The notes below the pieces were generated by a model. That model saw nothing but the letters and a program-made list of their open reading frames with translations. It made no database searches and was not told the origin of the DNA. The translations under genes were made by a program, and so were the position numbers. DNA of 64,000 nt from NCBI GenBank assembly GCA_032622095.1, contig CP136061.1:168707107-168771106 (forward strand), written 5' to 3'. Positions within the stretch are counted from its first letter, which is position 1. Each line of letters begins with the position of its first letter. Source of the DNA: Siphonodentalium dalli. Lineage: Eukaryota > Mollusca > Scaphopoda > Gadilida > Siphonodentaliidae. Shown in pieces: positions 55,289 through 64,000 of the stretch.

Positions 55289-55712
55289 CATCTATGTATT
55301 ATTGGTAACTGTAGTATTCTCTGCTTTCCCTAGTTGATCCTAAATATCATTGAGTTAATGGGCTCTCATATGCTATTATAGGTACATATATATAGACGAT
55401 TCATCAATAACTGAATTGCACAATTAAGCACAAAATAGAGTCGAAAAGAATTTATTTGGTATTTTGAGTGGTCCATAATTTGTCGTAATTCCCTTAAACA
55501 AATATCGCAAAGCATCTAGAAGATTCATATATATCACCATCTGCCTCATTTATTTAGAATCTATTTATTCATTTCTTAAAATGTAAGATCCATTTCACCA
55601 ACATGTTATGTGTCAAAAATATTTTTATCTGTTACAATGTCCAGAATTTGTCTTTTCTGGTTGTTTGGATATTACATCTGTCAATCATAACAATCCTCTG
55701 CTCGTTGTGCAG
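55289..55712. other. Intron before the putative exon at 55713
   Basis: No repeat recognised. Ends in the acceptor CTCTGCTCGTTGTGCAG. Confidence 0.4.
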
Positions 55713-55795
55713 ACCAATGAAGTGAAAAGAACAGAGAAGGGAGTGAAATTCCAGGAGACCGAAATCATGAAGAAAATGGAAGAAAGAGATGAAAG
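55713..55795 (+). CDS. Putative fourth exon of the CNKSR-like gene
   Basis: 83-nt exon with acceptor CTCTGCTCGTTGTGCAG and donor GAAAG|GTTTGT. Entering in phase 0 after the exon ending at 25540, it encodes TNEVKRTEKGVKFQ, ETEIMKKMEERDER, a highly charged, probably helical stretch. It leaves two bases (AG). No known domain; supported by splice sites, phase and charged composition typical of an inter-domain linker. A preceding intron of about 30 kb would be required. Confidence 0.5.
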
Positions 55796-55929
55796 GTTTG
55801 TTCCCTAAATCAAACTTTTACCTGAGTTGTTCATTTAGAATTTCTGTTGTGGGGGGTTTATGGAAATGTTTGATTGTTTACCATCCTGAAGACTTTTAAA
55901 GAAGTTTTAAATGATGCTGTTTGCATTGT

Positions 55930-56707
55930 TATCCCCCGCAAACAACGATATGGAAATGGGTTCCATCTGTCCATGCGTTCATCCACCTGAACTTTAGAGC
56001 TCTGTATCTCAGTTAGCGGTGGTTGGATTTGAATGTTCTTCGTTGTACTGATGAACCACCATGGGGCAAAAGATATTTACTTGCAACAGGTTTCGTCCAT
56101 TCAGGAAAAAATTATGGCTCACATCTAGATGAGTGCCATCAATATTTTCTGATATATATTAACCCTTTCAGTGCCAAGTCAGATTTTTGTATCAACCCAT
56201 ATTTCCTTGATCATTTTTCAAATTTATTGATTATAATAATGTGATACTTAGATGGAAAGAGCTCTAAGAGCTCTTTCCAATATTGTATCACATTATTATA
56301 ATCAATAAATTTGAAAAATGATCAAGGAAATATGGGTTGATGCAAAAATCGGAATTGGCACTGAAATGGTTAAAAAAACAGAGGCCAGCAGCTATCTTGG
56401 ATTTAAAATTTGAATCCTGCAGGTTTTATGTAGAAATGTTTTGAAAATTTGCAGGCATGTTTAGGATCACCACTAGATGAACGATTTACGATAAAAAACA
56501 TGGTTGCTGGCAACCATCTTAGATTTTACCCTTTGCATGACTAAATATTTATTTGCATGCTCACAGCCAACATTTTTCATCCAATTGATCCAAAGCTTCA
56601 CATGGCTCTTCGGGTTGACTTCTAGTATTACTTAAACATTTCAACTGTCCGCATTCCTTGTCGCTTCATTGACTGATGTATGACATTATCCCATTTCCAA
56701 GTTGAGC
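55930..56707 (+). repeat. AGCTCAAC-like satellite family, diverged copy with nested MITE
   Basis: The left part (ATCCCCCGCAAACAACGATA, CTGTCCATGCGTTCATCC) has the GTCC-type lead-in. The right part has CAGCCATCTTGGATTT-like wording (AGCTATCTTGGATTTAAAA, GGCAACCATCTTAGATTTTA, CCCTTTGCATGACTAAAT). The 3' end CATTTCCAAGTTGAGCA matches the terminus at 16108-16130. Interrupted by the TTAA MITE at 56159-56373. Confidence 0.5.
56159..56373. mobile_element. piggyBac-like foldback MITE, about 215 bp
   Basis: Nearly full-length palindrome between TTAACCCTTTCAGTGCCAA and TTGGCACTGAAATGGTTAA. The arms are about 95 bp and almost perfect; the loop is near GAGCTCTAAGAGCTC. TTAA at both ends (56159-56162, 56370-56373). 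Confidence 0.85.
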
Positions 56708-57752
56708 ATTGACACTTTCATTACTCTGATATTTGGTGTGAAGGGCCCTTGAATGATCTGGATTAAGATTTGTTCAAATGGGTCTGATCTGTCAAAAAGG
56801 GACCCGCCAGTAGACTAAATACTTTCCCCTTTAAAGTAATGGTTAACTCTCTATCTTACTCATATTTAAATTCGCTCAGTATTATTTTTCAATCAGTTTT
56901 GAATTTGCATACTTAGAATTTGCACCGTGCTGCCTAAATAAAAAACTGACAAACATTCGTGTTGTAATGACTAGGGATTTCGTAGTAGACTAGTCTTCAG
57001 CCCCTAGTCGACACCCACCTAATATAGAACCCGAAAATACCTCACAGGATTCTCAAACTAAGTTTTAGACAATGAGGATCTGATTTTAAAGTGTTTGAAT
57101 TTAATAGTGATGTGGACTGGACCACCCTTGGCTGTCCGGTCTACTGTCTAGGCATTCCAGTCCAGTCCGGTCCAGGCCATTCCGGTCCGGTACCCTTGCT
57201 TGGATCGGTCCAAAGCGGTTCGGTCCACTTGCATGTGAATGAATTACCCTTTTAGCAAATTATTCATCATATACAAGGAAAATTAAGTTTACTAGATCAA
57301 AACAAGGCACGCTAACAATGTTTGCAGTATTGCTTTCTGCAGTTAACAAGGTGACACTGCAATTACACAGAACAGCTTTGAATATAAACTTTTAGAGATA
57401 ATTTACCATTGTTGTTGGGTATATTAGGCCATTAAAGATGCACATCGCTTTTCGAGACAACAATCTGGAGAGTAAGATTGCTATATGAGTAAGATCTATT
57501 TCTATGAAATTGGGTACTTCGCTATCAAGACAAGTTTAGAAAAGGTGATTCATTACTTACTGAATATTAATACTGAGGTTACCCATCTTTAGTTATTGGT
57601 GTATGCCAACTGTAGGTGGTGTGCCACTTGAGAGTACACACCTGGTGACTGTCCAACTCTTGTGTTGAGTAGATAAGACTTGATGAAATTCTGTGTTCAA
57701 GGTTCTATGAATGAACAAAGTCCATTCAATGGATAGACATCCTGCAAATCAT
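56708..57752. other. Intron, nothing recognised
   Basis: 57115-57230 is a patch of CCGGTCC / CAGTCC words of low complexity. No gene or named element recognised. Confidence 0.4.
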
Positions 57753-58314
57753 TATACCCCCCGCAACGAAGTTAGGGGGGGTATACTGGAGTCAGCTTGT
57801 CCGTCCGTCCGTCGTCCGTCCGTGGACACAAATTTGTCCGGAGTTTTTCTCAGTCGTTTTTTGATCAATTTCCGTGAAACTTGGTATGACGTCTGTCCGA
57901 CATTTTTTGGTGGAGTTATCCCCCTTTTTCGACTTAGAATTTTTGTTTGCAACATGCATAATTTTGTCTGAGCCTTTATTCCTACATTTTTCGGTCAATG
58001 TTTTTTAATCTTGGCACTGATATTTAGTACCATGGGAACCTGTGCACCTGCGATTATGACGTCTGTCCGACATTTTTTGTGTGGAGTTATTCCCCTTTTT
58101 CGACTTAGAATTTTTTTGCAACATACATATTTTGTCCAAGCTTTTATTCCTACATTTTTCGGTCAATAGGTTTAAGATTAGGGTTATGGTTGTACACCTG
58201 CAATGGGAACTGTTATTTTATTATTTTAACTAAATGTTTACTGACATGTGAAACATCTTAGTATTTTAAAAACAGGGGGGTATCCGTAGTCCCATTGGGA
58301 CAGTCACACCTCTA
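57753..58314 (+). mobile_element. Helentron/HINE-like family 2 element, compact copy
   Basis: About 560 bp. 5' end TATACCCCCCGCAACGAAG with GGGGGGTATACTGG, a GTCCGTCCGTCC tract, two monomers (ACGTCTGTCCGACATTTTTT, GAGTTATCCCCCTTTTTCGA, CTTAGAATTTTT), and the 3' end GGGGGGTATCC, hairpin GTCCCATTGGGAC, AGTCACACCTCT. A native-length reference for the interrupted copy at 26491. Confidence 0.7.
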
Positions 58315-58480
58315 TTTTTATTTAGCACTGTTTAAGAGTTGGTAGTATGGCTGTATTAATCCTTTAGTTTTCAATAGATCACTGACTGTGACTCTAAATG
58401 TAGACTCAGAAGTATCACTGATGATCGATTGTTAAAATTGAAAGATTAGTTGACTATTTACTTTTATTAACAACCTTTTT

Positions 58481-58880
58481 AGCTCACCTGAGACAAAGTC
58501 TCCGGTGGAGCTATAGTCATCACTTCTCATCTGTCGTCCGTCCATCGTCTGTCTGTCTATCTTCTCTAAATCCTTTGGACCGATTGGGTTCATATTTGGT
58601 GTTGATGTTCCCTAGGTGACTCACATTCAGATTTGTTCAAATCAGGTCACCAGGTCAAATAGTTGCGAAGCTAGGACCATAACTCTTTTCCACCATAGTA
58701 ATTCTTACAGCGACTTCTTCTCATATTTCATTGGGCCGAATGGATTCATATTTGGTGTAAAGGATCCTTGGGAGTCTGTGGTTCAGATTTGTTCAAATGA
58801 GGTCACTGGGTCAAATGTGAGCGGAGCCAGTGACATAACTAAAAAAAAAAAATTTGTTGGTTAAATTCAGATTTTTGGAA
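58481..58880 (+). repeat. AGCTCACCTGAG family repeat
   Basis: 5' palindrome AGCTCACCTGAGACAAAGTC-TCCGGTGGAGCT, a GTCGTCCGTCCATCG tract, and two monomers with TTTGGACCGATTGGGTTCAT, ATTTGGTGT, TCAGATTTGTTCAAAT and GGTCA. Known by wording as one of the commonest repeats in marine invertebrate genomes. The 3' end was not located. Confidence 0.6.
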
Positions 58881-59359
58881 TTTTCAGGTCGACCTTGTTC
58901 AATTTAACAAACAAAAAATAATTTTTTAAATATGTAATAAAATTTGAAAATTTGAAAAAAGTGACACCATTATAACATCTGTAGAGTTATGAAACTACTC
59001 TTTAATGAAATTATGGAAACATTCCATTACCCACCCCCTTCCCACATGGCCCAGACCCACCCCCACCAACCAACACCCATGGCCCAGACCCATCCCCACC
59101 CTGCCATCAACCAACATCCCTTCCAACCCATATCATCTCCCAATTTAATACCTCTTCTCACCACAGAATATCTGCAAAGACACAGGTCATTAATTTAGAT
59201 TAGAATAATAGATGTCATCTGGCATGCTTATGTAAACATAACTGCTCAGCAAATTAAAACAAACTGCTGTTCCCAAGGTTAGGTGATGAATGACGGGTAT
59301 TGGTTTCCCTGCCATACAATGGTACTGTGAACAGCTTAGATTTCTTCAAGCCTGGAAAT
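58881..59359. other. Intron with C/A-rich low-complexity patch
   Basis: 59020-59120 repeats ATGGCCCAGACCCA(C/T)CCCCACC; the resulting Pro/His-rich frame at 58989-59198 is not a supported gene. Confidence 0.45.
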
Positions 59360-60430
59360 AGTGTTTCTGATATTTGCAGAATGAGGTCCCCAGAGGGTGA
59401 ATTTAGTGTTGCTACCCCATACAACAGGCTAGCATCACCAAATACACCCTCCAGGGACCTAATTCTGCTTAGGCCTCATCTTCTGGGAAGTATCCTAAAG
59501 TTTCAAATTGAAAGTTTGTATTAGTTGATTTTTTACTTTTTCCCACCTGTTCAGTTTCAATTTCCCCCTAATTTGCAGAAGATAAAATGCATAATTGAGG
59601 TGCTCAATGGGTGTGCATCAACAACTTCAACTGTAGACCTTCAATCTGTTCCTAGGTTTTTATTGGCTGTTGAGGCCTAATCAGATTGAGGATGAATTCG
59701 GTGATGCTAGCCCGACTTGCGGAATAGTGTCATTAAATTCACCTTTTGGGGACCTAATTCTGCAAATGTCAGACACACTAAATTCAGGCTTGTCCGTTTC
59801 ATATTATTTTCTTAACCACCACTTATCCAGATGAAATCATACCCTGATTTTTCAAAGAAAAATTGGGGGGGGGGGTATATATTGGATTTAATTTGTCTTC
59901 TATCTGTCAGGCTTCCATCGGTCTGCCTGTTGGGATGTCTATCCATCCGTCTATCAACAATTGTTTTCTTCTCCATATCAACGACCGAATGTGTTTATAT
60001 ATTTCAGTGTGCATGTTCCCTAGGTGTCTCACAATCAGATTTGTTCAAATAAGTTCATCAGATCAAATAGGTGCGAAGCCAGGCCATAACTCTTTCCCCC
60101 CATAGTAATTCTTAAAACAATTTTTTCTCAAGAACCATTGGGCCTATATAGCTTATATTTGATGTGGAGGGCCTTGGGTGACTGGGGTTCAGATTTGTTC
60201 AAATTGGGTCATTTTTAGGAAATGAGGTCCCCAGAGGGTGAACTCGGTGATGTTAGTCCACCTTGCGGAATAGTGTCATTAAATTCACCTGCAAAGGTCA
60301 GACACACTGAATACAGACTTGGCTGTTCCAATATTAGTTTCTTAACCACCACCTATCCAGGTGAAATCATACCCTGATTTTTCAAAGAAAAATTGGGGGT
60401 ATAGTGGATATTGGGGGGTATATTAATATT
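59360..60430. repeat. Cluster of GGTCCCCAGAGGGTGAA repeats and G-run repeat
   Basis: ATGAGGTCCCCAGAGGGTGAA occurs at 59381 and 60220. The inverted form TTCACCTTTTGGGGACCTAA is near 59740; GGTGATG(C/T)TAG(C/T)CC, TTGCGGAATAGTGTCATTAA recur at 59700 and 60250. CATACCCTGATTTTTCAAAG followed by a G-run and GGTATA(T/G) recurs at 59839 and 60369; the first starts a family 2-like element (GGGGGGGGGTATATATTGG, CTGTCAGG, CCATCCGTCTATC). Confidence 0.55.
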
Positions 60431-61026
60431 GCTAGATGAATGGATCTCATAGATGGGGATTCACATTTGTTCTAATAGGGCCAGAGATAAGAAATTTAAC
60501 TTTCCTCTATGCTGTTTGGTACTGGTATAATAATATTGATTTCTAGGCAGCCTGGTGGGGGCAATGTTTGAGGCAATGGGGAGGGAGTGTAGAGGGGTGG
60601 AGATTTGATCAAAATTTAAACTGTTAAAAATTTCATGCCTGATACTACATAAGTTGTCGATTAGATGTTCACACCAAAAATAGGTTAGAATTGTTCTCAT
60701 AGTTTTGTTTGATTTTCCAACATGTATGTTTTTAAACCATCAGTCCATATGTTCCTACTTCAGGGTAAACTGTGGGACCGAATTGGCCACAAATTTTAAC
60801 TTTATGGGGGGGGGGGTGTCAGGTTGGTAATTTTCAAACGTTTGAGAGCTTGAAGTACTCAGTCGTAAAATTCAACCTAAGAGGTATGTAAAAAAGGATT
60901 TTTGTGAACTTAGTACTGTGGTTTGGTTGTCTTCTTTAAAAGGTAAGAGGTTAGAGATTTGTCAGTGGTGTGCAATTAGAAATTTCAAGGTATAGAGCCC
61001 TGCTCATCTGAGAACTTACAGCTATG
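60431..61026. other. Intron, nothing recognised
   Basis: Contains a G-run near 60807. No gene or named repeat recognised. Confidence 0.4.
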
Positions 61027-61150
61027 TCCATGTTTAGAACTACTTGTCTTAAGTGATTTTGTTAAGTACTGACTTGTAGTCTTCCGAGTCCCCGTCTTCT
61101 CAGTCTTTACAGTCTGGTGAGCGACCCACAGTCATTGACTGTTTTGTTTA
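61027..61150 (+). repeat. Dispersed repeat abutting an exon acceptor, partner of 9410-9545
   Basis: AAGTACTGACTTGTAGTCTT, CAGTCTGGTGAGCGACCCAC and AGTCATTGACTGTTTTGTT parallel the copy at 9456-9530. The repeat ends where the polypyrimidine tract of the exon at 61157 begins. Confidence 0.55.
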
Positions 61151-61156
61151 TTTCAG

Positions 61157-61208
61157 CAATACATATATAGTTATTGGGGGAGTTGTCCAGCTGAAAAGAA
61201 CAAATGAG
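61157..61208 (+). CDS. Putative fifth exon of the CNKSR-like gene
   Basis: 52-nt exon with a strong acceptor (GTTTTGTTTATTTCAG) and donor GAG|GTATGC. Its first base completes the AG left at 55795, giving S, then NTYIVIGGVVQLKRTNE in an open frame that ends in phase 0. Hydrophobic-then-basic composition; no domain can be named from 18 residues. The support is splice-site quality and phase fit only. Confidence 0.4.
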
Positions 61209-61543
61209 GTATGCAAAATGTTTGGTTTGCTATCAGTGTGTTTTCTGGACCAGAAGACCAAACTTTGGGACATTAAAACTTTCCATACTAATTACTCGCT
61301 GACGAGTACTTCTATTATATTTTTGTCTGTCTGTTGTGTGCTTCAATTTCATGAACATCTCTTCAGATGATTACAGCCCTCACAATTCATAATTTTTGGC
61401 AACGGTAGTAGAATGTCATAGGTAAATTAATAATTTTTTGCAGTGACTGTCATTTTAATGTGTACCCATACCATCCGTCATGCATATGTCCGTTCTCACT
61501 TTTGTTGTTTGTGAGCTAAATATTGTGTCCAGCCCGTATTATT
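61209..61543. other. Intron with family 1 terminal fragment
   Basis: 61457-61495 has ATGTGTACCCATACCATCCG and CATATGTCCG, an eroded 5' end of the family 1 Helentron-like element. Otherwise unassigned. Confidence 0.4.
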
Positions 61544-62014
61544 AGCTCAACTTTACTTTGTAAAGTTTGAGCTATTGCCATGGCTTGGTATCCGTCGTCC
61601 GTGTGTGTGCATGATTAGCCAACAATTTACTTTAGCACAGGCTACAGGTCGTACCTTTGGTCGGATCATTATGAAATTTGTCATAGCTGTTGACATTGAC
61701 ATGTAGATGTGATGTAGATCTATGTAGATTGGGGTCAATCGGCAAAAAAACATGGCCGCCAGTGGCCATCTTGGATTTGAAAATTCAATCTATTAGCACA
61801 GGCTATAGGTCGTCTGATCATCATGAAATTTGTCATGGATTTTAATATTGACAAGTAGATGGGAACGAGTCATTTTGGTGTCATTCGGCCATAACACATA
61901 GCCGCCGGCAGCCATCTTGGATTTTACTCTTTGCATGACTAAATCCTTTTGCACGGGCTACAGGTCGTACCTTTGGTTGGGTTGGATCATCATTAAATTT
62001 GTCATGGCTGTTTA

Positions 62015-63625
62015 GGCCACTGTTTTTTTTATTAGTTGGTTCGCGGAATATTTTCTGGAAAAGTTGGGTCGGTCGGTCGGAAAAAAAAAGATGAAAAAAA
62101 TATGGAAAACACTCAAATTTTCAAATAAAAGAAAAATGGTCTGAAAATAACTTTGTATCATATCTATTATCTTACATCTGTTATTGGCATCTCAATATAC
62201 AGCCAGATACTTGATCTGACTAGAAAACAAGGTTGATATATGTTTGTATTAATTGTAATCACTTTTAATACTCTTTAAACATAACATAGCGAAAACAAAA
62301 ACACAAAACTAGATGTTGATTTTATTTGACATTATACAGTATATACATTTTACATCCTATATGAATTTAATATAATATAGTGCCATAGAGGTGTAATATA
62401 TATGTGAATTTATATTACATCTATGTGGCACTATATTATATCAAATGTGTATGAATACAGGAGAAGTCATGTAAAATATACTTTGAATACAGGAGAAGTC
62501 ATGTAAAATGTACTTTACTATAAATGTGAAATAGGTGTATAAATATATATGTGAATTTATATTACATATATGTGGCACTATATTATATCAAATGTGTATG
62601 AATACAGGAGAAGTCATGTAAAATATAAGTTTGTATACAGGAGAAGTCATGTAAAATATACTTTGCTATAAATGTCAAATAGGTGCAATATACATGTGAA
62701 TTTATATTACATCTATGTGGCACTATATTATATCAAATGTGTATAATATGTCAAATATACTTTGCTATAAATGTCAAATAAAATCGTCAACTCAACAATT
62801 GTATCCAAATGGACTGAGGGCCGACACCGGAACGTCGCCGTCGGGCTAATCGATTTCGGTGACCTCCTCGGTAAATTGTTCGGTAAGACCACCAAAGTAG
62901 TCACGACGAATCAATGCATCGTCCTCGACAAACGAGAATAGCTTTCGAACTGTTATTTCGGGATAAACACATATCAGCTGTTTTCTTATGGTCTTGTTTT
63001 TCCGAAATGACAACTGCTTTCCCCATTTCGAAAAAATGAAAGTAGCCTAGCGTTGTTACTAGATGGTTGGCAATTATCGCAATACGATAGGGGAACACTT
63101 TGACGTTCGTACTCATATTTCACCAATTTTTGTACCTGGCCTGCCTGTCCTAAGTTTCACGGGAAAATGTTTAATTTGATTCTATTTGTCGTTATATACA
63201 TATTTATCACCCCATTTATTATTCATTTTCATAAAAATAAAATAAAAGAAGCCGAAGATGACATGTTTAAAATGTTTGAAGCATGAATTTGGCGATAAGT
63301 TATCAGAGTACGTTGTACTTGTGATAGTTACGTTATGCACACTGTGTTCCCCTATCGTATTGCGATAATCTCCAACCTTCCGCTACTAGGTAAACCGTAG
63401 CGGAAGTGATGCAGAAAACACGGATGCTAAACATCGCCAAAATTAATCCGTTCCTACAAAGTACAAACGTAGGAAAGCGATCTTTTTTCATTTTTTTAAT
63501 AAAATAAAATTTTGAGTGCGGAAAAAACGGGTCGGCGGCAATAAAAAAAGTTTGGAACACAATTTTAAAAACCAAAAAAAACTACTCGGCGGATCCGCGA
63601 ACCAACTAATAAAAAAACAGTGGCC
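62015..63625. mobile_element. TIR DNA transposon, non-autonomous, TTA duplication
   Basis: 1,611 bp with about 32-bp terminal inverted repeats starting GGCCACTGTTTTTTTTATTA (left) and complementary at the right, then GTTGGTTCGCGGA. Flanked by TTA (62012-62014 and 63626-63628). The TTA target points to PIF/Harbinger, though no transposase is seen. The interior has a satellite patch (62330-62790) and a long inverted pair GGTTGGCAATTATCGCAATA / TATTGCGATAATCTCCAACC around 63065 and 63355. Confidence 0.75.
62330..62790. repeat. Tandem repeat inside the TIR transposon
   Basis: GTGAATTTATATTACAT(C/A)TATGTGGCACTATATTATAT, CAAATGTGTATGAATACAGG and AGAAGTCATGTAAAATATAC recur about three to four times. 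The first unit also has an inverted form (ATATAATATAGTGCCATAGA), so the patch can form hairpins. Confidence 0.75.
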
Positions 63626-64000
63626 TTACATTGACATGTAGATGGGAACGAGTCATTTTGGGGTCATTCGGCTATAAAACATGGCCACTGGCAGCCATCT
63701 TGGATTTTACTATTTGCATGACTAAATCCTTTGGCACGGGCTACAAGTCGTACCTTTGGTCGGATCATTATGAAATTTGTCATGTGTGTTGAGATTGACA
63801 TGTAGAGGGAACGAATCATTTTGTGGTCATTCAGGAAAAAAATATGGATTTCAAAATTCAATCCATTAGCATGGGCAACAGGCCATTTCTGATCATCATG
63901 AAATTTGTCGTGGATTTTAATACTAACATGCCGATGGGAACGAGTAATTTTGGGGTATTTCGGCCAAAAAAAACATGGCTGCCAGCCACCATCTTGGATT

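Larger units (their letters stand above)
61544..64000 (+). repeat. AGCTCAAC satellite element, interrupted by a TIR transposon
   Basis: Starts AGCTCAACTTTACTTTGTAA and AGTTTGAGCTATTGCCATGG, has a CGTCGTCCGTGTGTG tract, then monomers of the same type as at 13.6-16.0 kb. A transposon occupies 62015-63625; the array resumes at 63629 with ACATTGACATGTAGATGGGA and continues past the window end. Confidence 0.75.

Noticed and set aside
58989-59198. Pro/His-rich 69-codon frame
   Set aside because: Low-complexity ATGGCCCAGACCCA repeat; no splice sites.
1-64000. tRNA and rRNA genes
   Set aside because: No cloverleaf with a GGTTCGAATCC-type T-arm in the right context and no rRNA-like block was seen by eye; a covariance-model search would be decisive.

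Overview
The window is nuclear DNA of an animal: AT-rich, intron-like, crowded with transposable elements, with no bacterial operons, tRNA or rRNA genes or CRISPR arrays recognised. The mix of repeats (Crypton, DIRS1-like and Ngaro-like retrotransposons, piggyBac-, hAT- and Harbinger-like DNA transposons, and Helentron/HINE-like families carrying GTCC-rich tracts) fits a marine invertebrate such as a lophotrochozoan, hemichordate or echinoderm. The species cannot be fixed from the sequence alone.

One host gene is supported, on the + strand. Exons at 3313-3605, 12596-13020 and 25236-25540, and more tentatively 55713-55795 and 61157-61208, have good splice sites and join in compatible phase. 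The first encodes the C-terminal end of a PDZ domain with the signature of CNK (connector enhancer of kinase suppressor of Ras); the second carries a GSESP motif also found after the PDZ in CNKSR proteins. The window is therefore mostly introns of a CNKSR-like gene whose first exons (SAM, CRIC, start of PDZ) lie upstream and whose PH-domain exons probably lie downstream.

Layout. 0-10 kb: a decayed Crypton/DUF3504 recombinase on the minus strand, exon 1, several foldback repeats and a Helentron-like copy. 11-12.6 kb: a piggyBac-like element ending 36 bp before exon 2. 13-17 kb: a ~166-bp-monomer satellite element with an embedded 529-bp duplication. 17-24 kb: two inverted copies of one TIR element, the second interrupted by a Helentron-like insertion. 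24-26 kb: exon 3 between satellite-family fragments. 26.5-29.4 kb: a Helentron-like element holding a piggyBac-like element. 29.4-34.8 kb: a decayed DIRS1-like retrotransposon interrupted inside its tyrosine recombinase. 35.4-38.8 kb: a hAT-like element with a perfect 8-bp target duplication, containing a 1.5-kb non-autonomous DIRS that keeps its internal complementary region. 39-45 kb: dispersed repeats, a 48-bp minisatellite and a possible cryptic exon. 45.7-48.1 kb: a Ngaro-like remnant on the minus strand. 49-61 kb: further GTCC-rich families, a diverged satellite-like element with a 40-base C run, TTAA MITEs and two small putative exons. 61.5-64 kb: another satellite element holding a 1.6-kb TIR transposon with TTA duplications.

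No element looks autonomous now: every transposon coding region is frameshifted, stopped or interrupted. The most informative material is structural: nested insertions whose empty sites can be inferred within the window, termini with 3' hairpins shared by several unrelated-looking families, and a DIRS circle-junction structure.
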